Positions 34,075 through 43,089 of a DNA stretch of 64,000 bases are shown piece by piece; position 1 is the stretch's first letter, and each line of letters begins with the position of its first letter. The notes beneath the pieces are model-generated. The model made no database searches, was not told where the DNA came from, and saw only the letters and a program-made list of their open reading frames with translations. Origin of the DNA: SpSt-539 sp964549445. Its GTDB lineage: Bacteria > Planctomycetota > Phycisphaerae > UBA1845 > UTPLA1. Position numbers and translations under genes: made by a program. The DNA is taken from positions 68,428-132,427 of the forward strand of contig CAZJVS010000009.1 of assembly GCA_964549445.1 (NCBI GenBank), in the 5' to 3' direction.

Positions 34075-34590
34075 ATGGCAACGCAAACCGACACCGCCGC
34101 ATCAACCTCCGACATCGACGCCATCTGGCGCGCCCTCGAAACCGTCGCCGACCCCGAAATCCCCGTCGTCTCCGTCATCGACATGGGCATGATCGCCGGC
34201 GTCTCGCTCGACGATGGCCGCGCCCGCGTCGCCTTCACGCCCACCTTCGCCGGCTGCCCGGCCGTCGATCTCATCCGCAACGCAATGATCGAGTCGCTGC
34301 GCGTCGCCGGCTTCCCCGACGCGAGCATCGATGTTGTCTACGACCCGCCCTGGTCCACCGACCGCATCACCCCCGAAGGCCGCAAAAAGCTGAAGGACTT
34401 CGGCCTCGCCCCGCCGACGAAGTCCTGCGGCGCCCCGCTCGTCGAATCCAACTTCCACGCCGTCCCCTGCCCCCTCTGCAACTCGACGGACACCAATCTG
34501 GAGTCCCTCTTCGGCCCCACCCTCTGCCGCTCCATCCACTACTGCAACGCCTGCCGCAACTCCTTCGAACACATCAAGCCGGTTGGCTAG
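34075..34590 (+). CDS. paaD: PaaD, Fe-S/maturation protein of the phenylacetyl-CoA epoxidase
   Basis: 171 residues. The N-terminal MIP18/DUF59 domain shows VADPEIPVVSVIDMGMIAGV and AFTPTFAGCPA; the C-terminus is a cysteine zinc ribbon (CPLCNSTDTN ... CNACRNSFEH). PaaD is needed for maturation of the oxygenase. The ATG at 34075 with GGTGA 5 nt upstream is used; a GTG at 34066 overlapping the paaC stop is equally possible. The last 17 nt overlap the 3' end of the convergent GT87-like gene. The usual next gene, the NADPH-flavin-ferredoxin reductase paaE, is absent. Confidence 0.93.
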   Translation: MATQTDTAASTSDIDAIWRALETVADPEIPVVSVIDMGMIAGVSLDDGRARVAFTPTFAGCPAVDLIRNAMIESLRVAGFPDASIDVVYDPPWSTDRITPEGRKKLKDFGLAPPTKSCGAPLVESNFHAVPCPLCNSTDTNLESLFGPTLCRSIHYCNACRNSFEHIKPVG

Positions 34591-35968
34591 ATGTTCGCGC
34601 TCGCCGCAACATGATCGCGGTTTGAACGAAGCAGAGAACCAAGCCAAAGCAAACCGTACCCACGCCGAGCATGGCGTCCTCCGCCGCGTCACCGAAAACG
34701 GCGTCCAGCCCGCCCGCCCCCGTAAGCAGCACCCACTGCGCGACCAGCCCGCCGACAAACCACGCCCGAAACTTGTCGCTCCAATCGCGGCACGTCAGCA
34801 CCTGCCATACCGGCAGGTAAATCAGCAGCAGCGTCGTGAGATGGTGCTTCCACGTCCGCTCGCTCAGCAGCAGCATCGCCAGCAGCACAAGAGCGAACTC
34901 AAACCACAACTCGATCCGCCGCCGGTCGCGCGCACGCCCGCGACACAGCCACACCAGCGACAGCAACACCGCCGCGACGACGGCCTTGATCACCGCCCGC
35001 CCAATCACCGCCGCAGGCCGCTCCATTCCCTCCATCCCAAACTCAATGCTCTGCGTCGTCGAAAGCGACTCCATCGCCGCCCCCGCCGCGTGCATCCACC
35101 GCGTCAGCACCCCCGGCAGCGACTGGTTCGCCACCTCGATCGTCACGTAACCATGCAGCAGCGACGGCGCGATCAGCATGTCAAACCACGACTTCAGCAG
35201 CGTCGCGTTCCGCTCAAATCCAAGCGAAACACCCGGCAGCACAATCGCGAAAACCGCCAACCCCACCACCGTCATCGCCGACAACTTCCAACATCGCTTG
35301 TAAAGGAAGTAGACCAGCAACAGCGCCGGCGTCACCTTCGTCGCAATCGCCAGCCCCAGCACGACCCCCGCCCACGCATCCCGCCCGCGCACAAAAAGCC
35401 ACCACACCGCCGCGACTTCCAGCAGCACAAAGATGTTGATGTTGCCGTGCTGCAAGTCCGCGATGATCGGCTTCGTCCCAAACACGGCCGTCATCACCAT
35501 CACGCCAAACGGCACGAAATACCCCGCCCGCCGCATCGCATCGACCGCCATCCACGCCGCCGCCACCGCCGCCGCAATCTTCGCCGCCGCCCAGATCGCC
35601 GCCGCCGCCGTCGGCGACAGCTTCGACAGCGGAACCAGCGCCATCAGCACGATCGGCGGATTCGGAAACCAGTGGCCCGCCCCATACGGATCCTGCCCCG
35701 CCGTCAGCGCCTTCGCATCGCTCAGCCACCGCCCCAGTGCCGACCGCCGCGTGTCCGCCATCCGCCACGAGCCCCGGCTGGCCTTCTGAATCTTCACGAC
35801 CGCCTGGATGCTCGGCACAATCAGCGCCGCCCCCAGCCCGATCACGATCGCAATCCGCGCCGCCGGATGCGTCAAATACTTTCGATCGACTTGCCCCAGC
35901 AGCGTCCGCCCATACGCATCGGCCGCGGCGGCATGATCCAGCGCTGTCGCTCCCGACTGCCGCGTCAC
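34574..35968 (-). CDS. GT87-like (DUF2029) membrane glycosyltransferase
   Basis: 464 residues, about ten hydrophobic helices. Signature pieces of the DUF2029/GT87 mannosyltransferase family are FPNPPIVLMALVPLSKLSP, ADLQHGNINIFVLLEVAAVW and GLAIATKVTPALLLVYFLYK. The long second loop with DPYGAGHW fits the expected acidic extracytoplasmic loop. The GTG start at 35968 overlaps the stop of the upstream MBL gene (GTGA), so it is coupled to it. Probably uses a polyprenyl-phosphate sugar; acceptor unknown. Convergent with paaD. Confidence 0.85.
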   Translation of the reverse strand: MTRQSGATALDHAAAADAYGRTLLGQVDRKYLTHPAARIAIVIGLGAALIVPSIQAVVKIQKASRGSWRMADTRRSALGRWLSDAKALTAGQDPYGAGHWFPNPPIVLMALVPLSKLSPTAAAAIWAAAKIAAAVAAAWMAVDAMRRAGYFVPFGVMVMTAVFGTKPIIADLQHGNINIFVLLEVAAVWWLFVRGRDAWAGVVLGLAIATKVTPALLLVYFLYKRCWKLSAMTVVGLAVFAIVLPGVSLGFERNATLLKSWFDMLIAPSLLHGYVTIEVANQSLPGVLTRWMHAAGAAMESLSTTQSIEFGMEGMERPAAVIGRAVIKAVVAAVLLSLVWLCRGRARDRRRIELWFEFALVLLAMLLLSERTWKHHLTTLLLIYLPVWQVLTCRDWSDKFRAWFVGGLVAQWVLLTGAGGLDAVFGDAAEDAMLGVGTVCFGLVLCFVQTAIMLRRARTSSQPA

Positions 35969-37371
35969 GCCGCACCCAGCGGAAACGTCTGCCCCATCGC
36001 CGGCATCTGCACGTCCCGGAATCCCGCCTGCTTCATGAGCGGCGCCAGCACCTCCATCTGGTCCGGCTCACCATGCACCAGAAACGCCTGCCGGCACGAC
36101 TTCGCCGCCGGCGTCACGATCTTCAGTATCTCATCCTGATGAGCATGCCCGCTGAATCCATCCAATTCGACAACCTGTGCCCGCAGCTCAAACTTCTGAT
36201 TGAATATCTTGATCACCGGCTGCTTCTCGACGATCCGCCGCCCAAGCGTATGAACCCCCTGAAACCCGACGATCAGCACCGTGTTCTTCGGACTCGTCAC
36301 GTTGTTCTTCAAGTGGTGCAAAATGCGCCCCGACTCGCACATCCCGCTCGCCGAAATGATCACGCACGGCGTCTTGATATTATTCAGTGCCTTGCTCTCG
36401 TCCGCCGTCTCGACGAGCGTGCAATTGGCCGCGTCGAGGATGCTGCCGACCTCGCGCGTGAACTTCACCACGTCGCAATCCATGCAGTCCGGATGCATCC
36501 GATAGATTTCCGTCGCGTTGATCGCCAGCGGGCTGTCGATGAAAACCGGCATCCGCGGTATCCGCCCCGCGTGCATCAGCCGAGCCAGCTCATACACCAC
36601 CATTTGCGTCCGCCCGACCGAAAACGCCGGAATGATCACCTTGCCGCCGCGCTGCGCCGTGTCATTCACCGTCTTCGCCAGCGCCTCCAGCAAGTCAACC
36701 TCCGCCGGGCTCGGCCGCCCGCCGTAGGTGCTCTCGCAAATCAAGTAATCCGCTTCGCTCAGCAATGTCGGATCGCGCAGCAGCGGCGACCCGAACCGCC
36801 CGAGATCACCCGAGAAAATCAATCGAATCGGCGCCTTCCCCGGCTCCGTGATGGTCAGCTCCATCCACGTCGATCCCAGCATGTGCCCGGCGTCGAAGTA
36901 CCGCCCGCGCAGACTCGGCAGCACCTGAAACGGCTTGCGATACGGAATCGAGTGAAACATGGTAATGCACTCGGTCGCGTCATCGTGCGTATAGAGCGGC
37001 TGCACCGGCCCCTCGCCGTTCCGCGCCCGCTTCTTGTTCAGGTACTCCGCATCTTCCTCTTGAATGTGAGCCGAATCCGCCAGCATGATCGCGCAGAGGT
37101 CGCGCGTCGCCGGCGTCGCATAAATCGGCCCCGTGAATCCCTGCTTCACCAGCAGCGGCAGCCGCCCGGTGTGATCCATGTGCGCGTGCGAGAGGATCAC
37201 CATGTCGATCGTCTTCGGATCGATCGGAAACGTGCGGTTCTTCGCCTCCGCCTCCGCCCGCTTGCCCTGAAACAGCCCGCAGTCGAGCAGGATCGTCTTC
37301 CCGTCGACTTCGAGAATGTGCATCGACCCCGTGACTTCCCGCGCCGCGCCGTGAAACCGGATTTGAGCCAT
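35965..37371 (-). CDS. MBL-fold beta-CASP RNA nuclease (CPSF/YSH1-like)
   Basis: 468 residues. Metallo-beta-lactamase motif II is HAHMDH (His62, His64, Asp66, His67). Other motifs are FDAGHMLGS and FSGDLGRFGSPLL, then the beta-CASP insertion (IPAFSVGRTQ, VFIDSPLA) and the C-terminal GFSGHAHQDEI and VHGEPDQM motifs. This is the two-metal RNA-cleaving family (CPSF73/YSH1-like, 'MBL fold metallo-hydrolase'). Cytoplasmic. Its stop overlaps the start of the GT87-like gene and its start directly abuts the stop of the O-antigen-ligase-like gene, an unusual position for an RNase. Confidence 0.92.
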   Translation of the reverse strand: MAQIRFHGAAREVTGSMHILEVDGKTILLDCGLFQGKRAEAEAKNRTFPIDPKTIDMVILSHAHMDHTGRLPLLVKQGFTGPIYATPATRDLCAIMLADSAHIQEEDAEYLNKKRARNGEGPVQPLYTHDDATECITMFHSIPYRKPFQVLPSLRGRYFDAGHMLGSTWMELTITEPGKAPIRLIFSGDLGRFGSPLLRDPTLLSEADYLICESTYGGRPSPAEVDLLEALAKTVNDTAQRGGKVIIPAFSVGRTQMVVYELARLMHAGRIPRMPVFIDSPLAINATEIYRMHPDCMDCDVVKFTREVGSILDAANCTLVETADESKALNNIKTPCVIISASGMCESGRILHHLKNNVTSPKNTVLIVGFQGVHTLGRRIVEKQPVIKIFNQKFELRAQVVELDGFSGHAHQDEILKIVTPAAKSCRQAFLVHGEPDQMEVLAPLMKQAGFRDVQMPAMGQTFPLGAA

Positions 37372-39960
37372 TCACTTCCCTTTCCGTACGCCGCCCGCCG
37401 TCTCCACCAACCACTCGAAGTTCGCCGGCCGCCGCGCCGCCGGCAATTCCGAAAACGCCTTCACCAGCTCCCGCGCGAGCTCCGCCTGTTCAACCTGCAC
37501 CGCCGCCGCATTCCAGCGATCTTCAGGCAGACTCGACAGGATTCGCAAGTGCAGATTCTTCGTCGCCCCGGCCGCCATGCCGAGTTTCGCCGAAAGTCGC
37601 CAGATCGGTCGCATCCACGCCGGCTGCTCCGTCGGAAGCACGACATCGCCGATGAAATCCCCATTCTGCGGCGGATCGCGCAGCTCCTCATGCCCGATCC
37701 CAAGTATGGCCAGCCGCTCGGCCTCGCGCGCCAGTCGAAACGCCTCCGCGTATTGCGCCGGGTCAGATAGAAACAGATACCCCGCCGACCGCGCCCACGC
37801 ATCTGCCTCCGCCCGGGACGTCCGGCGGTGGGAGTCATTTCCATCCGCCAACTTCTGATACCCGCGCGTCGCAAGCGCCTGAACCCGGTACGCCCCGGCC
37901 GCGTCGCCGGCCGCAATCCGTCGCGCGGCCTCCACCCGCAACGTCTCTGGCGCGAGCGGGTCGTCCCAGTCCTCCGGCCGCTGTGCCTCGACGTCATGCT
38001 CCGCCCGTTGGACCTGCCGCTCCCACTCGCTCAGCGTCGGCGCCGCCGCCAGCCAGCCCGCGATATCGCCTTGCAGCGCATCATCGACGCCCGTCGACCG
38101 CAGCGCGTACCGCACCCGGTCGATTCGACGCAGCGGCTCGGTCTCAAACTGCTCCGCGAGCAGCAGATTCGTCCCCGCATCGTATGGCTCGTACGAATCC
38201 ACAAACGACTGCGCTGCCCGCCACGCGTCGTCCGTCTTGCCCGCCGCCAGCAACGCCGACGCCAGCCGTCCACCGACGCCGGGATAGCCGGAGCTTTCTG
38301 CCGCAAGCTCCCGCCACGTCGCGACCGCCGCTTCGCGGCTCGCCGCCTCACCCGGCGTCGCCGCCAGCGCCTCCCCCAGCTCGAATCGGGTCCGCAGCCA
38401 CTGCTCCGCGCCCAATCGCCCCGTCGCGATCCGCAGCAGTCCCGCCGCCTCGCTCGCCCGCCCTCGCGCCATCTCATCGCGAGCCCGCGCCTGCGCGTGC
38501 CCCGCGATCACATCATTGACGACGACCAGCACCAGCGCCGCCGCCACACCGCCGGCCGCCAGCCGCAACACCTGCGGCCGCGGTGCCCACGCAGGCAACA
38601 TCGCCGCCGCCGTCTCTTCGCGCGACGCCGCCAGCGTCAGCCCCATCAGCGTCCAATACCACGCCGGCATCGTCCCGTACCGCAGATTGATGCTCGCCGA
38701 CTCGCAGACGAAAATTGCAACCAGGCCCGCCGAAGCCGCTGCCAGCATCGCTCTCCGGGGTCCCGGCGTCATCGTTCGAAATGCCCGGGCCGCCGCGAAC
38801 AGCGTCCCGATCGGCAACGCCAGGTAGAGAATCCCGCCCGGCACTCCCAATTCATAAATCGCCTGCAACCATTCGCTGTGCGCCGATCGCTCGACCGTCC
38901 CATGCAGCACGCGCGGCATCTCGCTCCGCGTCCGCGCCAGCTCCGTCGCCGCCCGCGCCACAAACAGGTCCGGCCCCACGCCCAGCATCCACGAATCCGG
39001 CAACGCCGACCCGATCATCTTCCAGTAGTGCCCACGCACGCTCAGCGACCCGCCAACATCGCGCCGCGCCCCCGTCGATCGCTGAAACAGATACCCGCCC
39101 CCGGCGAACGCCACGATTGCGACGCCGATGAGCCAGCCGCGCTGGCGACTCATTCCCAGTATCAGAAGTGCGACGGCCCACACCGCTCCCGCCGCCATTC
39201 CGGCCCACGCCGCCATCCGCCCGGCAATGACCACCATCGCCACGGCCGTGCCGCCAACAATCGCCGCCCAGGCAAGCGAACCAATCGCCGGCTTCATGTT
39301 CGGGCGCGCGTCACCAACCCGCGTCGCCGCAAATCCAATCGCCCCGGCCGTCCACGCCGCCCCCAGCGCCGCGCTGATCGTGATCGGACCGATCGGCCAC
39401 AGGAGATATCGGATCCCGATCGCTTGTCGATGCCAAAGCGTCAGCGCCGTGCCGATCAGGGCGATCACAGAGGCCGCCACGATCCCCCGCGCAAGCTGCA
39501 CCTCCGCAACAAACAGACGCGATACGATCACCGCCCAGCCGAACCCGCTCACGAACCAGAGCACCCAGCCGCGCGACAGCTCCCAGGTCCCGTTCACGAG
39601 AGACGACAGGATTGCCGCCAGCAGGACGCCAATCCCCGCCAACTCAAACCATCGGCACCCGCGCCCGATATGCATGGGCCGCGCGGCAAGCACAACGAGC
39701 ACGGCCGCCAACCCGATCGTGACCGCGTAATAGCGCAGGTCCGACCCCGCCGTCATCGCAATCGGCGCCGTCAGCACCGAACGGACGCCGGACAGCACCC
39801 CGCGCGACTCAAGCAGCGCCGATCCGGCCGAAGCCGCCGCACAACTCAGAAGCGTCGCGGTCCCTAACACGACCCAAAGAATCACCGCCGCGAACCGGCG
39901 ACTCCAGTCGCGTCGCACCTCGCTGAGATTCTCCGCCGTTCCACCCGCAACCGCGACCAT
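37372..39960 (-). CDS. O-antigen-ligase-like (Wzy_C) membrane protein with C-terminal helical repeats
   Basis: 862 residues. Residues 20-490 contain about twelve hydrophobic segments. The Wzy_C signature is AHSEWLQAIYELGVPGGILY, where the His and the ELGxxG turn are typical of O-antigen ligases and polymerases. The last ~370 residues are soluble alpha-helical repeats (VATWRELAAESSGYPGVGGR, AWRAAQSFVDSYEPYDAGTN), TPR-like. It probably joins or polymerises lipid-linked glycans at the membrane. No Shine-Dalgarno; TATAGT (39969-39974) ends 8 nt before the ATG. It heads a tight three-gene unit with the MBL nuclease and GT87-like gene. Confidence 0.8.
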   Translation of the reverse strand: MVAVAGGTAENLSEVRRDWSRRFAAVILWVVLGTATLLSCAAASAGSALLESRGVLSGVRSVLTAPIAMTAGSDLRYYAVTIGLAAVLVVLAARPMHIGRGCRWFELAGIGVLLAAILSSLVNGTWELSRGWVLWFVSGFGWAVIVSRLFVAEVQLARGIVAASVIALIGTALTLWHRQAIGIRYLLWPIGPITISAALGAAWTAGAIGFAATRVGDARPNMKPAIGSLAWAAIVGGTAVAMVVIAGRMAAWAGMAAGAVWAVALLILGMSRQRGWLIGVAIVAFAGGGYLFQRSTGARRDVGGSLSVRGHYWKMIGSALPDSWMLGVGPDLFVARAATELARTRSEMPRVLHGTVERSAHSEWLQAIYELGVPGGILYLALPIGTLFAAARAFRTMTPGPRRAMLAAASAGLVAIFVCESASINLRYGTMPAWYWTLMGLTLAASREETAAAMLPAWAPRPQVLRLAAGGVAAALVLVVVNDVIAGHAQARARDEMARGRASEAAGLLRIATGRLGAEQWLRTRFELGEALAATPGEAASREAAVATWRELAAESSGYPGVGGRLASALLAAGKTDDAWRAAQSFVDSYEPYDAGTNLLLAEQFETEPLRRIDRVRYALRSTGVDDALQGDIAGWLAAAPTLSEWERQVQRAEHDVEAQRPEDWDDPLAPETLRVEAARRIAAGDAAGAYRVQALATRGYQKLADGNDSHRRTSRAEADAWARSAGYLFLSDPAQYAEAFRLAREAERLAILGIGHEELRDPPQNGDFIGDVVLPTEQPAWMRPIWRLSAKLGMAAGATKNLHLRILSSLPEDRWNAAAVQVEQAELARELVKAFSELPAARRPANFEWLVETAGGVRKGK

Positions 39961-39968
39961 GGCGGACC

Positions 39969-39996
39969 ACTATATCACCGCCCGCTTGCCCCCCAA
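39969..39996 (-). promoter_or_regulatory. Putative promoter of the O-antigen-ligase-like operon
   Basis: Reading the minus strand, TTGGGG (complement of 39991-39996) and TATAGT (complement of 39969-39974) are 16 nt apart. Only 8 nt separate the -10 from the start codon at 39960, suggesting a leaderless transcript. Confidence 0.4.
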
Positions 39997-40034
39997 CAAC
40001 AGAACCGGGCCAAACGCGTTTCGCGCCGGCCCGG
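39996..40034 (-). terminator. Terminator after pseudopilin-like gene 1
   Basis: On the minus strand the stem CCGGGCC (40028-40034) pairs with GGCCCGG (complement of 40005-40011) and is followed by TTCTGTTGTTG. It lies just downstream of the stop at 40067 and abuts the promoter of the next minus-strand operon. Confidence 0.55.
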
Positions 40035-40066
40035 TGGATTCGTGCAGTGAAATGTCTTGCAATCGT

Positions 40067-41074
40067 CTAGGGGCACTCCGGACACGGCGACACGATGTGC
40101 TCCGTCACCCAGTCCGACAGCGTATCTTCGTTGTAGTCTGCATACGGGAAGTTGTCGTATCGCCAGTTTGTCGTGGCCCCGCGAAGCATCGCGCTCCGAA
40201 ACGGATTGACGCCCGGACTGACCTCCGTCACCACGTCCAGCATGTCGCCTCGCGAAGTGCACTTCACTTTGCGGGCCGATCCATCGCAAAACGACGCATT
40301 GAACTCGCCCACACGCCCATGCCAACCCGCCACTTCCACCGCGACGGAGCTGTCGCCGAGCGTTCCCGCATCGATGACCTCCTGCGTCGAGAGAAATGCC
40401 TGCGCAAACCGGCTCTCGTAAAACAGCAACAGTTCGGACGCCGCTTGGATCTTGCTCTGCGGCAACATGAACGATCCAAACCGCTTCGCCGTACGGCCGC
40501 CCGGCTCGACCGGACCTTCAAACCACAGAAAGTCTCCCTGGAAGCTGTTCCCCATGGCCCGGTACATCGACGCACCCAGGACCTCTTCCGCCTCGTCGAC
40601 GCTGCACGGAATCTGGTCCGCGAAAGCAGGGACATAGTTGGGAGCAATCTGCGCGACCCCCTGGTCCGACGGGCACGCATACTCTGGAAACCGCGTGCTC
40701 GGTCCGATGTCCGCCCCGGCCGACGCGATGTTGAATGGACGCGTCTCCGCGCTGAGCGGCGCGCCGGTCGCCCAATCGCTTCGCGTCTCGCCGCACGCGC
40801 CGTCATTCCCGCCATAATCCCATGCGCCCAGTCCCAGCCATCCAACCTCACCCGACTTCGACTGCGCGTGCAGAATGCCGGTCACGTCCGAAACGGCGTT
40901 GTTCTGCCCATGCCCGTTGACCGTCTTCAGACTCGTCAGGCATTTCATCCGCACCCCCTCCTGCCGCGCCGCCGTCAACGAGGGAAACAGGATCGCGACC
41001 AGCAGCGCGATGATCGAGATCACCACCAGCAGTTCGATGAGCGTGAAACCACGCAAGCCTCGACGGTCAGTCAT
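40067..41074 (-). CDS. Pseudopilin-like protein with type IV prepilin N-terminus, copy 1
   Basis: 335 residues. The N-terminus MTDRRGLRGFTLIELLVVIS is a class III prepilin signal: cleavage after Gly and methylation of Phe, Glu at +5, then a long hydrophobic helix. A planctomycete-type globular domain follows (CLTSLKTVNGHGQNNAVSD, ...FPEYACPSDQGVAQI, VAGWHGRVGEFNASFCDGSA). The protein ends in CPECP. AAGGAG lies 7 nt before the ATG. Two more copies follow upstream at 41787 and 43090. The helix should form a type II secretion or type IV pilus-like fibre; no prepilin peptidase is in the window. Confidence 0.88.
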   Translation of the reverse strand: MTDRRGLRGFTLIELLVVISIIALLVAILFPSLTAARQEGVRMKCLTSLKTVNGHGQNNAVSDVTGILHAQSKSGEVGWLGLGAWDYGGNDGACGETRSDWATGAPLSAETRPFNIASAGADIGPSTRFPEYACPSDQGVAQIAPNYVPAFADQIPCSVDEAEEVLGASMYRAMGNSFQGDFLWFEGPVEPGGRTAKRFGSFMLPQSKIQAASELLLFYESRFAQAFLSTQEVIDAGTLGDSSVAVEVAGWHGRVGEFNASFCDGSARKVKCTSRGDMLDVVTEVSPGVNPFRSAMLRGATTNWRYDNFPYADYNEDTLSDWVTEHIVSPCPECP

Positions 41075-41218
41075 GGAATGCTCTCCTTTCTGGGTGGACT
41101 CTGCGGTATCCGGCCGGATGCCGCCTGGGATGGTGCTGCGACTTCAGTCGCAACCTCTATTCAAGCCGCGTGTGTCGCGGCGGATGTTCGCGTGCGCCGC
41201 CTGCCCCCGTCTCGTCAA

Positions 41219-41246
41219 ATCATAATTCGGTCGTTTGTCACTTCAA
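41219..41246 (-). promoter_or_regulatory. Putative promoter of pseudopilin-like gene 1
   Basis: On the minus strand TTGAAG (complement of 41241-41246) and TATGAT (complement of 41219-41224) are 16 nt apart, giving a leader of about 135 nt. The same ATTATGAT stretch occurs upstream of copy 2 near 42957-42962. Confidence 0.4.
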
Positions 41247-41337
41247 CGCATAACTCCGCGAATTTGTCGAGCCGAGTCTCTCCGTTTGGGAGGTCGGGAC
41301 GGCCCACGCAACGGCCAGCCCAAACGCGGATCCGACT

Positions 41338-41376
41338 GAAAACAAACCGGGCCGGACGCACGTCGCGCCGGCCCGG
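41338..41376 (-). terminator. Terminator after small membrane protein gene
   Basis: On the minus strand a perfect 9-bp stem CCGGGCCGG/CCGGCCCGG (41368-41376 with 41347-41355), 12-nt loop, is followed by TTTGTTTTC. It ends the transcript of pseudopilin copy 2 plus the small membrane protein. Confidence 0.75.
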
Positions 41377-41408
41377 ACATTGGATTCACCAAATGTGTTC
41401 CTGACCGA

Positions 41409-41750
41409 TTAGAAGACGGCCCCGGTCTTAGCCTTCTTCGGCTTCTTCGCCGCGGCCGGAGTTTCCTCCGCGGGCTGATCGGCCGGCTCGCCGCCGTCTT
41501 CCTTGCTTCCGTCGGCTGTTGCTTCCTCCGACGGTGTCGCGACAGACCCATCGCCTTCGGCGGCGGGCGCTGGCGCGTGCTCGGCGACCTTCGCCTTCAC
41601 CTGCTCCTGCATCTGCTGATCCAGGTCCTTCGGCTGGCTCATGTAAAACCATCCGCCGGCCACCGCCAGGATGACCACCGAGACGATCAGGAGCATCTTG
41701 TTTCGATTTCCCGAGTCGCCGTTTCCGGTTCGGCTGCTCCCTTTAGCCAT
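41409..41750 (-). CDS. Small single-pass membrane protein
   Basis: 113 residues. A short basic N-terminus is followed by one hydrophobic helix (KMLLIVSVVILAVAGGWFYM, about residues 18-37). The acidic and alanine-rich tail (APAPAAEGDGSVATPSEEAT) ends in a lysine-rich end (KKPKKAKTGAVF). CAGGAG lies 9 nt before the ATG. It starts 36 nt after the stop of pseudopilin copy 2 and is followed by a terminator, so both are one transcript. It might be a membrane partner of the pilin-like fibre; no family recognised. Confidence 0.75.
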   Translation of the reverse strand: MAKGSSRTGNGDSGNRNKMLLIVSVVILAVAGGWFYMSQPKDLDQQMQEQVKAKVAEHAPAPAAEGDGSVATPSEEATADGSKEDGGEPADQPAEETPAAAKKPKKAKTGAVF

Positions 41751-41786
41751 GTTGTATTACTCCTGCGGTCCTTGCGTCGCTCTGTC

Positions 41787-42803
41787 TTACGGGCAACCGG
41801 GGCACGGTGAAGCGCTGTGCTCAGTTACCCAGTCTGAAAGCGTCGCCTCGTTGTAGTCCGAATACGGGAAATTGTCGTACCGCCAGCCGGTTCCGTTTCC
41901 GCGAAGCATGCCGTTTCGGTACGGATTCTCGTTCGGATCGACCTGCGTCACGATGTCCATCATGTCGCCCTTCGACATGCACTTGACCTTCCGGCCCGAA
42001 CCATCGCAGAAGGTCGCGTTAAACTCGCCGATCCGGCCATGCCAGCCGGCCACGTCGACCGCCACCGAATTGTCCCCGAGAGTCCCGGCGTCGATGCACT
42101 CCTGCGTCGACAGGAACGCTTGCCCGAGTCGGCTCTCGTAGAACAGCAGCATCTCCGAACCCGACTTGATCTTGCTCTGCGGATTCATGAATGACCCGAT
42201 CCGCTTGGATACGGCCACGCCATTCTCGCTACCGCCATACCACAGGAAATCGCCCTGGTAGCTGGTACCCATCGCGCGATACATCGAGCCGTTCAACGCC
42301 TCGTCCGCCTCGTCAACGCTGCAGAGATCCTGGCTCGAGAACTGCGGCACGTAGTTCGGCGTAATCTGGGCCACGCCCTGGTCCGCCGGGCATCCATACT
42401 CGGGGAACCTCGAGCCCGGCCCAAGATCGCCGCCGCCCGAAGCAATGTTGAATGGCCGCGTCGCCACGCTCAATGGCTTGACGTTTGGCGCCGGCCCGAC
42501 CCAATCGCTGCGGACCTCTCCGCAGGCCCCGTCGTTCCCGCCGAAATCCCAGGCGCCCAGTCCGCGCCATGCTTCCTCGCCCGATTTCGACATCATGTGC
42601 AGCACGCCCGTGTTGTCGGACACCGCGTTGTTCTGCGCACTGCCGTTGATCGACTTCAGGTTGGCCAGGCACTTCAGCCGGATGCCTTCCTGCCGCGCCG
42701 CCGTCAGCGACGGCAACAGAATCGAGATCAGCAGCGCGATGATCGAAATCACCACCAGCAGCTCAATCAGCGTGAAGCCACGCAGGGTCCGACGATTAAC
42801 CAT
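41787..42803 (-). CDS. Pseudopilin-like protein, copy 2
   Basis: 338 residues. Same architecture as copy 1: MVNRRTLRGFTLIELLVVIS prepilin signal, CLANLKSINGSAQNNAVSDN, FPEYGCPADQGVAQI, VAGWHGRIGEFNATFCDGSG, and a C-terminal CPGCP. The ATG at 42803 has AAGGAG 8 nt upstream; an upstream in-frame start would destroy the prepilin signal. Roughly two thirds of residues match copy 1, so the two arose by duplication. It forms a transcript with the small membrane protein 41409-41750. Confidence 0.88.
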   Translation of the reverse strand: MVNRRTLRGFTLIELLVVISIIALLISILLPSLTAARQEGIRLKCLANLKSINGSAQNNAVSDNTGVLHMMSKSGEEAWRGLGAWDFGGNDGACGEVRSDWVGPAPNVKPLSVATRPFNIASGGGDLGPGSRFPEYGCPADQGVAQITPNYVPQFSSQDLCSVDEADEALNGSMYRAMGTSYQGDFLWYGGSENGVAVSKRIGSFMNPQSKIKSGSEMLLFYESRLGQAFLSTQECIDAGTLGDNSVAVDVAGWHGRIGEFNATFCDGSGRKVKCMSKGDMMDIVTQVDPNENPYRNGMLRGNGTGWRYDNFPYSDYNEATLSDWVTEHSASPCPGCP

Positions 42804-43089
42804 GAGACGCACTCCTTTTTCTGTGAACTCCGCGACACCCGAATGGTGTCGGCCGGGATTGAGCCGCAATACTCCGCCAATACCTGTGTTCTCTGCGTGC
42901 GCTCGAGCGGCTACCGTCTGCACGCGCCACAGGCCCCCTCATGTCTTAACCATAATATCATAATCCAGCGCGTAGGTGCCTACCATTTATTTTCGAACTT
43001 TTTTCGGTCGCAGCGGCCCGGACCGCTCGGCGAAATCCCGCCTGGCCTGGCTTCAATCCAGCCTTTCCAAGTCTTATTCCCGCATGTTC

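Noticed and set aside
34583..39867. Very long plus-strand open frames (518, 677 and 679 codons) opposite the glycan operon
   Set aside because: They are Arg/Pro/His-rich mirror frames of clearly coding minus-strand genes; GC-rich third positions keep such antisense frames open.
43000..43045. Possible terminator after pseudopilin copy 3
   Set aside because: Only a 5-bp stem (AGCGG/CCGCT) and no T-run on the minus strand, unlike the clear terminators nearby.
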